Notes: generated from the letters alone by a model not told the origin. DNA of 64,000 nucleotides from Fuerstiella sp. (GCA_022447185.1 JAKVAY010000048.1:1-64000), one strand, 5' to 3'. Positions 50,426 through 60,217 are shown, counted from the first letter of the stretch. Made by a program: numbers and translations.

Positions 50426-52132
50426 ATGAGTGCCGCATTGAGTACTCCTGAAAGCACTGATGTTCCTGTGCGCAAGTTGTCGCCACAGGAGCTAAGGGCT
50501 GCACACGAATTGATGTCTGTGGGCGATCACCTGGATCGTTTTTCCAGTGAATACGGTTTTGAAAATGATCTCGATGCGCTGAAGTCAATTGGGCACACGC
50601 TCGGCATGCCGGTGATCGACATGTCCAGCTTCGATCTGAATGACACAATCCTTCAGGATTTTCCGATTCGTCTGATCCATCGTCATGGTGTGTTCCCCAT
50701 CAGTCGCGCCGACACCACGATCAAACTGGCTCTGTCCAATCCGTTCGACATTCAGGCAACCGACGCGGTTGCCGCTGCGACCGGACAGTTTGTCAGTCCA
50801 GTGCTGGCATTACCTCATGAGATCAATACGCTGATAAAGACGCATCTGGGCGTTGGTGCAGAAACACTGGATGGCCTGATCGCGCAGGCAGAAGAACAAG
50901 ACGGCATCGAAGTCCTTGGTGATCTGGAGTTCGATGAATCAGAAGCCGCTGCGATGGCTCAACAGGCTTCTGTCGTGCGGCTGGTCAACGATATCCTGGC
51001 TGAGGCCGTCAACGTTCGTGCAAGTGATATTCACATGGAGGCACAAGCCTCTGGAATCAAACTGCGGTACCGTATTGATGGCGTCCTGCAAACGCAGCCA
51101 TTGCCTTCAGAAATGAGCCGATTTCAGGCAGCGATCATCAGTCGCCTGAAGATTATGGCTCAGCTGAACATCGCCGAAAGGCGTGTTCCTCAGGACGGCC
51201 GAATCAAGATTCGCGTATCCGGTCGGGAAATTGACATCCGCGTTTCTATCATTCCGATGCTGCATGGCGAGGGCGTCGTCATGCGTGTGCTCGACAAGGA
51301 TGCCATGTCTTTTTCCCTGCACGGCATCGGAATGGAACCGGACATCTGCGAACGATTCGGTGAATTGATCCGTCTGCCCCATGGTATTGTGCTGGTCACG
51401 GGACCAACCGGCTCCGGAAAGACGACAACGCTGTACAGTTCGTTGTCCGAAATCAGAAGCGAACGTAACAAGATCATCACGACCGAAGATCCAATCGAGT
51501 ATCAACTGGAAGGCATCAATCAGATCCAGGTGAATCACAAGGTTGGACTGACGTTTGCCGCAGGACTCCGCAGCATTCTGAGACACGATCCGGACGTCGT
51601 GCTCGTCGGAGAAATTCGCGACTTCGAAACTGCTGAAAATGCCGTCCAGGCTTCGCTGACCGGACATATGGTGTTCAGCACTCTTCATACGAATGATGCG
51701 GCAGGATCATTCATGCGACTGATCGATATGGGAGTCGAACCATTTTTAGTTGCCAGCACGGTGGAAGGTGTTGTAGCTCAGCGTCTGGTTCGAACCCTTT
51801 GCCAGGAATGCCGAAAACCTTACATGCCTTCCAAGGACGAATTGCCGTCTGATTTTCCGGAAGAAATACTGACAATCGGTGAACCGTTCTATTATCCAGA
51901 CGGCTGCCGAAGTTGCCGAGGTACAGGGTACTCTGGACGGATGGGAATCTATGAACTGCTGGAAACCAGTGACAACATTCGACAGCTGGCCAATGATCGA
52001 ACGGGAACAAATGCAATCAACAAAGCGGCCGTTGCCGAAGGCATGAAAACACTGCGACATGATGGGTGGACCAAGGTCTCCAGGGGCGTCACAAGTATCG
52101 ACGAAGTCCTTCGAGTGACACGTGCTGACTGA
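50426..52132 (+). CDS. gspE: Type II secretion / type IV pilus assembly ATPase GspE
   Basis: The 568-residue cytoplasmic ATPase has an MshEN-like N-terminal domain (about 1-160), then RASDIHMEA and YRIDGVLQ. Walker A is GPTGSGKTTT from residue 326, the Asp box is ITTEDPIEYQ, Walker B is DPDVVLVGEIRD, and the His box is TGHMVFSTLHTND. A tetracysteine zinc site (CQECRKP ... CRSCRGTGYSG) lies near the C-terminus, as in GspE/PilB and not in PilT. It powers pseudopilus assembly with GspF and GspL. It is the first gene of the gsp operon. Confidence 0.97.
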   Translation: MSAALSTPESTDVPVRKLSPQELRAAHELMSVGDHLDRFSSEYGFENDLDALKSIGHTLGMPVIDMSSFDLNDTILQDFPIRLIHRHGVFPISRADTTIKLALSNPFDIQATDAVAAATGQFVSPVLALPHEINTLIKTHLGVGAETLDGLIAQAEEQDGIEVLGDLEFDESEAAAMAQQASVVRLVNDILAEAVNVRASDIHMEAQASGIKLRYRIDGVLQTQPLPSEMSRFQAAIISRLKIMAQLNIAERRVPQDGRIKIRVSGREIDIRVSIIPMLHGEGVVMRVLDKDAMSFSLHGIGMEPDICERFGELIRLPHGIVLVTGPTGSGKTTTLYSSLSEIRSERNKIITTEDPIEYQLEGINQIQVNHKVGLTFAAGLRSILRHDPDVVLVGEIRDFETAENAVQASLTGHMVFSTLHTNDAAGSFMRLIDMGVEPFLVASTVEGVVAQRLVRTLCQECRKPYMPSKDELPSDFPEEILTIGEPFYYPDGCRSCRGTGYSGRMGIYELLETSDNIRQLANDRTGTNAINKAAVAEGMKTLRHDGWTKVSRGVTSIDEVLRVTRAD

Positions 52133-52267
52133 CAAACATCAGATCACAACGTCAGCCGCTCGCTGATTTGTGGAATCCAGGGAGGGAGCACTGAAACTTT
52201 CACACGCACTACTGGTGTGGATGGCACGCGGATCGGAACCGGACAACGCACTCTGTTTCAATTGATA

Positions 52268-53479
52268 ATGCAGGCATTTGCTTACACCGCCAGAGATATG
52301 ACAGGTCAGAACGTTACGGGACTGATCACGGCGGACTCGCGCAATGACGTAATGGCTCTGCTGACCGATCGGTCACTGTTTCCAATGAGCGTGGAACCGG
52401 CCAGGAAAAAATCGCCCGTGACGTTCGCTTTGCACGGACGTATCAGTACGGAATTACTGGCCGCTACCCTGACACAGTTGTCTGATTTGCTCAGTAACGG
52501 AGTTCCGCTGTTGCAGGGCCTGGAAATATTGATTCAACAGTCGCCCGGTGAACGAATGCAGACAATCCTCTCTGACATCAGGAGCCGAGTGTCGGAGGGT
52601 CAGCAACTGCACGAGGCAATGGCCGCCCACAGTGATGTCTTCAATGAATTGACCCTGAGTATTATTCGAGCAGGAACGGAAGGTGCATTTCTCGAAAAGT
52701 CTCTGCAGCAAACCGCCGGCTTTCTCGAACGTCAGGAAGAACTGAACGGGAAGATTCGCGGGGCAATGGCGTATCCGGCGTTCCTTTCAATCGCAGGAAC
52801 CATTGTGACCATCGTATTGATTGTATTTTTCGTTCCAAAGTTTGCGGATATGTTCAGCGAACTGGAACGCAATGGAACACTGCCGATTGCCACAGTCCTT
52901 TTACTGCAACTCAGTGATGTTCTGGGCAGCGTGTATGGAGTTCTTTTGGCGATAGCGTCAGCGGGGGCTGCGGTCGGGATTCGCAAATGGATGACGACAC
53001 CCCGTGGACGACAAATTGTCGATGGGACGAAAACGAAGTTGCCGGTCTTCGGGCCGCTGTTCCTGAATGGTGCAACATCGCGTTTCTGTCGAATACTGGG
53101 GACCCTCCTGCGAAACGGAGTTCCAATGCTCAAGGCTCTGGAAATCAGCAGTGACTCAGCAGGCAACGTCGTCCTGGGAACTGCCATTCGTGATTCTGCA
53201 GAGAATATCTCCTCCGGCGCCACGCTTTCCGAACCCTTGTCAGCATGCGGACTGATTCCCGGAAACGTCATGGCCATGATCAGTATCGCCGAAGAAGCAA
53301 ACAATCTTGAAGACGTCCTTACTCGGATCGCTGATGGTCTGGATAAACGAGTTTCGAGGCAACTGGACAGCATGGTACGTCTGATTGAACCCGCATTGTT
53401 AATGGTAATGGGAAGTGCCGTTTTGTTCGTGATCGTGGCACTTCTGCTGCCAGTGTTTGAGATGAGTTCGAACATTTGA
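52268..53479 (+). CDS. gspF: Type II secretion inner-membrane protein GspF
   Basis: The ATG at 52268 gives the family-typical N-terminus MQAFAYTARDMTGQNVTG; a GTG at 52217 would add 17 unusual residues. The 403-residue protein has two T2SSF domains. Each carries a loop like LSNGVPLLQGLEIL and LRNGVPMLKALEI, and three membrane helices follow the family plan (FLSIAGTIVTIVLIVFFVPKF, GVLLAIASAGAAVG, MVMGSAVLFVIVALLLPVF). GspF forms the platform core that contacts GspE and GspL. Confidence 0.96.
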   Translation: MQAFAYTARDMTGQNVTGLITADSRNDVMALLTDRSLFPMSVEPARKKSPVTFALHGRISTELLAATLTQLSDLLSNGVPLLQGLEILIQQSPGERMQTILSDIRSRVSEGQQLHEAMAAHSDVFNELTLSIIRAGTEGAFLEKSLQQTAGFLERQEELNGKIRGAMAYPAFLSIAGTIVTIVLIVFFVPKFADMFSELERNGTLPIATVLLLQLSDVLGSVYGVLLAIASAGAAVGIRKWMTTPRGRQIVDGTKTKLPVFGPLFLNGATSRFCRILGTLLRNGVPMLKALEISSDSAGNVVLGTAIRDSAENISSGATLSEPLSACGLIPGNVMAMISIAEEANNLEDVLTRIADGLDKRVSRQLDSMVRLIEPALLMVMGSAVLFVIVALLLPVFEMSSNI

Positions 53480-53541
53480 GGAATGAAAAATGAGTTAGCA
53501 TCGGTCTGTGACCTGTCATCGTAAATCATTGAATATCACAG

Positions 53542-53601
53542 CGGGCTTAGCCCGTAACTGGAATGCACCGCAATCCGGGATTGAGTCCCGAATCAGGTGC
53601 A
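53542..53601 (+). promoter_or_regulatory. Two hairpins in the gspF-gspG gap
   Basis: The first is CGGGC-TTA-GCCCG at 53542-53554. The second is a compound stem: TGCACC (53564-53569) pairs with GGTGCA (53596-53601) around an inner CGGGA (53576-53580)/TCCCG (53586-53590) stem. No U-run follows either. They precede an AGGAG ribosome binding site just before gspG. They may be RNA processing or stability elements that raise major pseudopilin expression (inference). Confidence 0.4.
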
Positions 53602-53673
53602 ACACTGTGGATCCCGTCTGTCGTCGTTTCGCTGCGGGACCCGGCCTGAAGACTTCAAAGAAGGAGCCCACCC

Positions 53674-54357
53674 ATGAAACGCATGCAGAAAAGAAACAAT
53701 CGTGCCACTGTTCGCCACGGTTTTTCGCTTATCGAACTGTTGATCGTCCTTGCAATTCTTGTCCTGCTTGCATCACTGGTTGCCCCTCGATTACTGGGAA
53801 GCCGTGAGAAAGCCAATGTTGATGCCGCAAAAACACAAATCAGTATGTTGAAGTCAAGTCTGGAAATTTACAGCCTCCATATGGGGGGGTATCCAAGCAC
53901 AGAACAGGGTCTCAAGGCCCTGGTCGAACGTCCATCCACCAGTTCTTCCGATGGAAATCCCGACTATGATGACGTCGGGAACGGTGATGAATTTGATATC
54001 GAAGAAGATCTGGCTGACCTCGGACTTGATGACGAAACTGAAATCCTGGATGGGGACAGCGGCGGAAACTCCAACTGGCAGGGAAGCTACCTCAAATCGG
54101 ACAGTCTGCCAAAAGATCCATGGGGCACCGCATACCGTTATGAGTTTCCCGGCCAGAACAATAAGGTCGGTGAGCCGGATATTTGGTCACTCGGTCCTGA
54201 CCGCAAGGACAATACACCAGACGACGTCGTGAGCTGGTCGGGCAAACGCAACAGCGGCGCCAACAACAGCGACAGCAGAAGTGACGGTTTTGATGATGGA
54301 TTTGACACCACTGAAGTGGATCCCGACGCTGGTGCTGAAATTGAACTGGACGACTAG
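53674..54357 (+). CDS. gspG: Major pseudopilin GspG, enlarged and acidic
   Basis: The leader MKRMQKRNNRATVRHG is cleaved before F17, and the mature FSLIELLIVLAILVLLASLVAP has Glu at position 5 (E21). Conserved GspG elements follow: YSLHMGGYPSTEQGLKALVERP, YLKSDSLPKDPWGTAYRYEFPG and EPDIWSLGPD. At 227 residues it is much longer than the usual 140-150. The extra sequence is an acidic insert at about 98-130 (GDEFDIEEDLADLGLDDETE) and an acidic Asn/Ser/Asp C-terminal tail. It forms the pseudopilus shaft; Ca binding at the C-terminal loop is known for the family. An AGGAG site lies upstream. Confidence 0.95.
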   Translation: MKRMQKRNNRATVRHGFSLIELLIVLAILVLLASLVAPRLLGSREKANVDAAKTQISMLKSSLEIYSLHMGGYPSTEQGLKALVERPSTSSSDGNPDYDDVGNGDEFDIEEDLADLGLDDETEILDGDSGGNSNWQGSYLKSDSLPKDPWGTAYRYEFPGQNNKVGEPDIWSLGPDRKDNTPDDVVSWSGKRNSGANNSDSRSDGFDDGFDTTEVDPDAGAEIELDD

Positions 54358-54396
54358 CTGTATTTCCACCGAACCGTCAGGGCGTATCAGGGCACT

Positions 54397-55137
54397 ATGA
54401 TCATTTCACCCGGCAGCAAACAATGCAGCCATGCTGGGAAACAGACAAACCGCAGCTGCCGCGGTTTGTCTGTAGTCATACGCCCTGCGTTTTCGGTGAT
54501 TGAGTTACTGATTGTGTTGGCGATTCTCACAATCGCAGCAGCGTTCGTTTTGCCGGCACTGCATGGATCGCTCGAACGGAGTCGGCTTCGTTCGGGGGCC
54601 GTCAATGTACAGAATGCGTGGGGCAAGGCTCGGTCATTTGCAATTCGTGAAGGCAGATCCATGACGTTCCGCTGCCGTTCTGGTGGTCGGATCTGGAAAA
54701 TCGAACGGAATGATCAAACAATCGGCACCGATATCCTCTCAAGAAATGCAGAACCCCCGGAGGGAATGAGTGCGGACCATGCTTCGACAAACGACCAGCT
54801 GAAACCTGACAGTGGCAACCGAACACTGGTATGTGAAGGCTGGTTGCCGAACGGGGTCTGTTTCGTGAATTTCGAACCTGTCGATTTGCCACGCGAAGAT
54901 GACAACCGAATGGGTACCAGGCGTCAAACCTCATCATTGGATCCATATGCTGAAACAGATTGGTCGCAGACTTTGACCTTTCGTCCAGACGGTCGATGCC
55001 AGGATGCATGTCTGCTTATCAGAGGGACCGACGGCTTCGTCATCCAGGTGAAGATTCGAGGTTTGACATCCGGAGTGACCTTCACTGCTCCGTTTCGTGA
55101 AACACAAACATCTGATGATCTCAGGAGACAACAATGA
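54397..55137 (+). CDS. gspH: Minor pseudopilin GspH-like
   Basis: The prepilin motif is RPA-FSVIELLIVLAILTIAAAFVLP, with Glu at mature position 5 (E36). The residue before the cleavage site is Ala31 where Gly is usual. The leader is 31 residues. A GspH/FimT-like LRSGAVNVQNAWGKARSFAIREGRSMTF segment follows. At 246 residues it is larger than typical GspH (about 170), with an extra acidic middle part. The stop overlaps the start of gspI by four bases. Confidence 0.85.
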   Translation: MIISPGSKQCSHAGKQTNRSCRGLSVVIRPAFSVIELLIVLAILTIAAAFVLPALHGSLERSRLRSGAVNVQNAWGKARSFAIREGRSMTFRCRSGGRIWKIERNDQTIGTDILSRNAEPPEGMSADHASTNDQLKPDSGNRTLVCEGWLPNGVCFVNFEPVDLPREDDNRMGTRRQTSSLDPYAETDWSQTLTFRPDGRCQDACLLIRGTDGFVIQVKIRGLTSGVTFTAPFRETQTSDDLRRQQ

Positions 55138-55685
55138 GATCGCCCCATACTTCTCACGTATCGGACTCAATGCACCGTTGTGGTTTCAGCCTGATCGAAG
55201 TCATTATCGCAACTGCTATTCTGCTTGGCAGCGTCGTCGTCCTCGCGCGTCTCGCCGGTCTCGGTCGAATTCACGCACAGAATACGGCAGGGCTTGCTCA
55301 GGCGCAGCGTATCTGTGAAAACACACTGAATGAAATAATGCTGGGACATCGACCTCTTTTTCCAGTTGAATCCACTCCGTTGTTGCCGCTGGATCCCGAC
55401 GGACATCGCTCCGAAAGCACAGAACAGGTTCTGCGCCCCGGTGAACCACAGGATCAATTGGCCGGAAACAATAGTTCCGTACGCTGGCTGCACTCGGTTC
55501 GACTTGAGCCATCCGAAGGGATGCCAGGACTGTCCGTCCTGACTGTAGATATTACTGAAGCCCATCCGTCGAGCGATCGAGGAATTCGATATTCATTGAC
55601 AAGGTGGATTCGCAAGGCATCTCCGATCGAGCCGATTGATGACAGCAATGCGGATGGACAATTATTCGGAGGCATCATTCGGTGA
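55134..55685 (+). CDS. gspI: Minor pseudopilin GspI-like
   Basis: The prepilin motif is HRCG-FSLIEVIIATAILLGSVVVLARL, with Gly17 before the cleavage site and Glu at mature position 5. The following AGLAQAQRICENTLNEIMLG matches the GspI pattern of an A-x-x-L-A-x-x-x-x-x-N-x-L-x-E-x helix. The protein has 183 residues, longer than the usual 120-130. It overlaps gspH (ATGA) and gspJ (GTGA). Confidence 0.88.
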   Translation: MRSPHTSHVSDSMHRCGFSLIEVIIATAILLGSVVVLARLAGLGRIHAQNTAGLAQAQRICENTLNEIMLGHRPLFPVESTPLLPLDPDGHRSESTEQVLRPGEPQDQLAGNNSSVRWLHSVRLEPSEGMPGLSVLTVDITEAHPSSDRGIRYSLTRWIRKASPIEPIDDSNADGQLFGGIIR

Positions 55686-56920
55686 AGTGCCTTCGAACAA
55701 ATTCATCCTACGCCGTTTTTCCTTACGGCGCAACGACAGCATGCAACCCGATCCGTTGCAGCACCAGCCACGTCAAAGTGTGGTCAGACCGAGTGTCAGT
55801 ACATCGGCATGGATATACGCTCATTGAAATGCTCATCGCCGTTAGTCTGACCACTGTTCTGATGACAGCCGTGTGGGGATTGATGTCTACGTATGCGACG
55901 CTGCAGACGGCCGGTGCTGACGTGGCAGCCGAACAACAACTCGTCAGGTCTGTTCTGCAACTGGTACGAGACGACCTGCAAATGGTGTCGTTGCCCGCCG
56001 CTGAAAACGTTCAGGAATATCACGATTCATTTACCGCATTTGATGACGTTGTGGCAGATGCAGTAACAGCCACTGACAGAATTAATCATGACACATTCAG
56101 CATCGTCTTTGACATCAATAACTTAACGCGCAATGCATATGACGGACCATCCAATGTGTCGATTCGCGGTGATTCTGAGGTTCTCAGAATCACGGTACCG
56201 TATGACGGCTGTTCCACAACTTCCGTCGATGACTTCGATCAACTGAGTGGCGATCTGCCGGCGATCGATTCAGTTTTACCGAACGATGTCACACCGTCAG
56301 TGAATGAGTTTCAAACAATCATCTATCAGGTTCAGCCCTTCGGCTCAGCCCGTCACAGTGACCTGCCACCTGGTCTGTACCGAATACAGACGAATGCGGC
56401 GAGACTACAGGCGATGCGGGATCGCCGTTCTCGATCGGACCGTGATATCGTCCAGGATGATCTCCGGCTGAATCGCAGCAACCTTGAAGAATTACTCTTT
56501 CCACCAGCCGATCATTCCGGATCCGGCCGCAATTCACGGGTGAAACAACCAACGTGTGATCTGATTCCGGAAGTCGTCGGTTGTCAATTTGAATACTCTC
56601 ACGGAGGAGGATGGCGGCGTGACTGGACATCGGAAGAAGCGGGGCAACTGCCGCGTGCAGTCCGAATAACACTGGAAGTCGTTCTGCTTCGTGAGTTGGA
56701 CGAACTGCAAGCGGTCAATGTCACCGGAGTTCCGGCAGGACGTCTGGAACGACGGCTCAATCTGTCGTTCGTCCGCCCTCAAACACACACACGCATGTCA
56801 CGTGCCACGAACCGGCCGTTCACCTCCCGCAGTTACAGCGAATTAATCCTGATGGATTCGACAATTGCAACCGCCGTCGATGTACGCGATCACTCAAAAG
56901 TCGAAGGATCCGTACAATGA
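55682..56920 (+). CDS. gspJ: Minor pseudopilin GspJ-like
   Basis: A GTG start overlaps the gspI stop (GTGA), giving 412 residues with a long 44-residue leader. The prepilin motif is HRHG-YTLIEMLIAVSLTTVLMTAVWGL, with Glu at mature position 5 (E49). The LVRSVLQLVRDDLQMVSL helix and a late PRAVRITLEVV strand match GspJ (about 200 residues), but this protein is about twice that size. It should sit in the GspK-I-J tip complex. A later start with a shorter leader is possible. Confidence 0.85.
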   Translation: MKCLRTNSSYAVFPYGATTACNPIRCSTSHVKVWSDRVSVHRHGYTLIEMLIAVSLTTVLMTAVWGLMSTYATLQTAGADVAAEQQLVRSVLQLVRDDLQMVSLPAAENVQEYHDSFTAFDDVVADAVTATDRINHDTFSIVFDINNLTRNAYDGPSNVSIRGDSEVLRITVPYDGCSTTSVDDFDQLSGDLPAIDSVLPNDVTPSVNEFQTIIYQVQPFGSARHSDLPPGLYRIQTNAARLQAMRDRRSRSDRDIVQDDLRLNRSNLEELLFPPADHSGSGRNSRVKQPTCDLIPEVVGCQFEYSHGGGWRRDWTSEEAGQLPRAVRITLEVVLLRELDELQAVNVTGVPAGRLERRLNLSFVRPQTHTRMSRATNRPFTSRSYSELILMDSTIATAVDVRDHSKVEGSVQ

Positions 56921-58560
56921 AACACCGTCCTGAATCTCCTTCGAACCGGTCACGCAACGGCGTAATCCTTGTCGTGGTGCTGGTATTGGTAGTGATGATG
57001 TCACTGACCGGCTTTGCGTTCATGAATCGTATGGCGACAGAATACCAGGCTGCGCTCATCACCGGTGACCTCCGTCAGGCAAAGCAGACTCTGGCAAGTG
57101 CCGAGACTTTTCTGGTACTTCTTGCAGAACAACAGGCCGGTCAGCCGGAACCATTTCATCGCCTGCAACACGATCAGAGACTGTTCGTGTCACGTGCCAT
57201 CAGATCAGCAGCAAAGATACTGCCGACTGACGATCGATCATCTGTGTCTGAGGCATTACAGTGGCGATTTTCTGTACTTAACCACCGACCGCACACCTTG
57301 GAGTACGATCAGGGTCACAGCGAATTCCAGAACGGCATTCAACACCCACCAATCCAATTCGGTCTGGAGAATGAATCGGGCAAACTCCATTTAGGACGAG
57401 TCATGCTTTGGGAACATGACACTCCAGGAGTTGGTCGAAGTGCCCTCATGGGGTTTCCTGGAATGACAGCAGAAGCAGCTGACAGTATTCTGGACTGGAT
57501 TGACAGCGACGATCAACCTCGTGAATTCGGCGCAGAACGAGAACACTACTCACAGCTCGACATTCCTTACACACCTCGCAACGGCCTCCCAACGTCAATT
57601 GAAGAACTCTTGTTCGTCAAAGGGGTGACACAAGTCGCGTTTTACGGCAAAGGACAGCGACAGGAAGAGGACTCTTTGACGGGCCCATCTTGGACCGAAC
57701 TGTTCACCGTGCATTCCGCTGAGCCAAACAAAGGGAGATTCAGCACCAGTCGGATTAATCTCAACAACGTTTCTCCAGACAATTACGCCGATGATGCGAG
57801 TGCATTTGATCCGGACCTGTCGTTTCTTCCGCAGGAACTGGTGAAGTACATCCTGCTTGCCCGCCTGTACGGAATCTCCCCTCGTCCAAACGACACGGAT
57901 GAATTCGCTGCCTCACCACAAAACCCGAAATCTGAATCCAAAACATTTTTGAACGACATGAAGATTCCTGACCATGATGAATCGCGTCTTAAGGAAATCC
58001 GGAGCCTGGCCGATTTGGTCAACACATCTGTTCAATTGCCGGGATTCGAAGGTGGTCATCTGATTGACAGCCCGCTGAACTCAGACAGCCCGGAATTTCC
58101 TGAGCTTATGAAACAGCTGGAAGATCGTGTCACAGTCAGTTTCGATGAGCGACATGTCGGCCGCATTAACATTAACACTGCGACAGAATCGGTTCTGGGA
58201 GCTCTGTTGAACGATGAGGACGTGATTTCCCGAATCATGGAGCAACGACACACCATCGATCGCCGTGAACGAGAATCCACTGCCTGGCTGCTGACCCGAC
58301 ACATTGTAGACGACAGAACCTATCGCCGCATCTATCCACATATCACCACACGCGGTGCCGTGCATTCCGGGGAGATTGTGGTGTACAGGAATTCAGGCGG
58401 TCCGTTCCTGCGTCGCAGACTCATCATTGACGCATCTGTCATGCCGGCTCAACGCGTCGCCTGGCTCGACCTGACGCAGCGAGGTCTTCCGGACGGAATG
58501 TCAGCGGCGCTGGCAGACAATAATGGCGATTTCAGAGCTGAAAAACAGTCAGGACTGTGA
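56917..58560 (+). CDS. gspK: Minor pseudopilin GspK
   Basis: The protein has 547 residues, larger than the usual 300-330. The prepilin-like N-terminus RSRNG-VILVVVLVLVVMMSLTGFAF lacks Glu at mature position 5, as is normal for GspK, which caps the pseudopilus tip. The domain signatures LENESGKLHLGRV, ADSILDWIDSDDQPREFGAE and a helix-hairpin-helix-like NINTATESVLGALLND are typical of the T2SSK family. It overlaps gspJ (ATGA). Confidence 0.92.
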   Translation: MKHRPESPSNRSRNGVILVVVLVLVVMMSLTGFAFMNRMATEYQAALITGDLRQAKQTLASAETFLVLLAEQQAGQPEPFHRLQHDQRLFVSRAIRSAAKILPTDDRSSVSEALQWRFSVLNHRPHTLEYDQGHSEFQNGIQHPPIQFGLENESGKLHLGRVMLWEHDTPGVGRSALMGFPGMTAEAADSILDWIDSDDQPREFGAEREHYSQLDIPYTPRNGLPTSIEELLFVKGVTQVAFYGKGQRQEEDSLTGPSWTELFTVHSAEPNKGRFSTSRINLNNVSPDNYADDASAFDPDLSFLPQELVKYILLARLYGISPRPNDTDEFAASPQNPKSESKTFLNDMKIPDHDESRLKEIRSLADLVNTSVQLPGFEGGHLIDSPLNSDSPEFPELMKQLEDRVTVSFDERHVGRININTATESVLGALLNDEDVISRIMEQRHTIDRRERESTAWLLTRHIVDDRTYRRIYPHITTRGAVHSGEIVVYRNSGGPFLRRRLIIDASVMPAQRVAWLDLTQRGLPDGMSAALADNNGDFRAEKQSGL

Positions 58561-58606
58561 CGCAGCCTGTAGTGGTCCAGGACACAATTGCACAACGAGT
58601 ACACCT

Positions 58607-60217
58607 ATGAGCAAACTTCTTGCTGTCAGTTGGAATTCTCAATCCCTTCGCTACGTGCTGGCCGAAAACCGAAAACGAGATGCTGTCAAAGTGCTGGCAG
58701 CCGGAGAGAAACCCCTGACGGAAACAGTCCATTCTGATTCACCAGGATCGGATGTGGTGCAGCGATTAAGCGAAGTCACTGACGAACTGAAGGTCGGCCG
58801 CGCAAAACTGATCCTCTGTGTGAATCGTGGCTGCGTAGATTCGGCAAGGTTTACTGTTCCACCCGCAACCGACGCTGAACTGCCAACGATCGTGGTGAAT
58901 TTGGCTCGACGACAGCTGTCCGGCCCGGGTGAAGAAGCATCAATCGATTTCGTCAGCTTCCCGCAGCTCGATGATGGCTCACGCCAGGTAAATGCCATGG
59001 CGATGGCGCCGACGGACGAACAGTTGATCCACAACCTCGCAGAAGCTGCTGGATGTGCAAAAACCAGTGCGGTCGTGGTGACCCATCCGTTGCGAGTCTT
59101 TGCTTCAGATCAGCAGGAAACGGACCAATCGGCCGTTCTCGTTGTGAGTATGGGCCCGCAGTCAGCTCATCTCCTGGTCGTCAGGCATCAACGACCCGTT
59201 CTTTCCCGCACGTTGAGTCTGGCACGAGGGGAAGGTCGTGAAGCTGAGGCCCGCTTTGTCACGGGAGAGATCCAGCGGACGATTCTAACCATCGGGGATC
59301 GACTCGAAAGAGGGGTTGAAATCAACAAGGCTGTACTCGTTGGCTCGCCTCTGGAAACAGAAATTCTGGCCAGCCAGCTGGATGGGCGTATCGACCTTCC
59401 CGTATCCCATGTTTCCGCATCGGATTTCGTGGAAGGCGACATCACTGATATTCAGCAGGGCGCCTATGCTCCACTGATCGCGGCCCTGCTGGAAACGGCC
59501 AGTGATGCCACACCGGCGATCGATTTTCTGAATCCCAGACGTCCACCGGTATCAACCAGCCGACGAAATCAATGGCTTGCCGTTGCGACCCTGTTGGTGA
59601 TGGTTGGTGGTGGAGGCTGGTATTACACAAACTCACTGTTTGCAGAACAGCGGAAGGAAATTGCAGAGCTGAAGATACAACTCGAACCGATTACTGAGAG
59701 TCTTCGAAACACGGCACCACTGATACGTCAGGCGGCCGGGCTGGGACGCTGGGAACGATCCCGTATGAACTGGCTGGATGAGATCCGTGACATCACCGTT
59801 CGCATGCCGTCCAGTCCCGAATTGTCGGTGCGACAATTTGCCGCCACTCCGGCGCGCACCGGATTTGCAGTCACGTTTCAGGGAACGTCACGTTCACCTG
59901 AAGCTCACCGCGCGATGGAGATTGGAATCCAGGACCGCTACCACACCACACGTACACCGTCTTTCAGTGAGAGCCGCAAAGGGAAAGATGTCGTGTGGAA
60001 TTTTCGAACGACGCTGCAGATCCTGCAGCGGGAAAACAAAGACTACACAGCTCACCGGCGACTGAACCTGCTCCGTAATTCTCAGGGATCCGGACCCAGC
60101 GGATCCCCGCAGTCGAAAACGACTGAACACGCTGAACAGAAACGATCGCCACTGGCAGAAAAACCATTCAGAACCCGCGTGACACCGGATTCCGGGTTAG
60201 GAGGTTCGCAGTCATGA
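58607..60217 (+). CDS. GspL/PilM-like actin-fold protein with PilN-like tail
   Basis: The ATG at 58607 (MSKLLAVSWNSQSLRYVLAE) gives a typical actin-like fold start. A start at 58523 inside gspK would add 28 residues. The cytoplasmic part to about residue 315 has PilM/GspL-type elements (LSVARGE-like LSLARGEGREAEARF, VLVGSPLETEILA, YAPLIAALLET). One membrane helix follows at about 323-343 (WLAVATLLVMVGGGGWYY), then a coiled-coil and a ferredoxin-like PilN/GspL periplasmic domain. The C-terminal 60 residues are low-complexity and polar. It links GspE to the periplasmic parts. Confidence 0.8.
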   Translation: MSKLLAVSWNSQSLRYVLAENRKRDAVKVLAAGEKPLTETVHSDSPGSDVVQRLSEVTDELKVGRAKLILCVNRGCVDSARFTVPPATDAELPTIVVNLARRQLSGPGEEASIDFVSFPQLDDGSRQVNAMAMAPTDEQLIHNLAEAAGCAKTSAVVVTHPLRVFASDQQETDQSAVLVVSMGPQSAHLLVVRHQRPVLSRTLSLARGEGREAEARFVTGEIQRTILTIGDRLERGVEINKAVLVGSPLETEILASQLDGRIDLPVSHVSASDFVEGDITDIQQGAYAPLIAALLETASDATPAIDFLNPRRPPVSTSRRNQWLAVATLLVMVGGGGWYYTNSLFAEQRKEIAELKIQLEPITESLRNTAPLIRQAAGLGRWERSRMNWLDEIRDITVRMPSSPELSVRQFAATPARTGFAVTFQGTSRSPEAHRAMEIGIQDRYHTTRTPSFSESRKGKDVVWNFRTTLQILQRENKDYTAHRRLNLLRNSQGSGPSGSPQSKTTEHAEQKRSPLAEKPFRTRVTPDSGLGGSQS

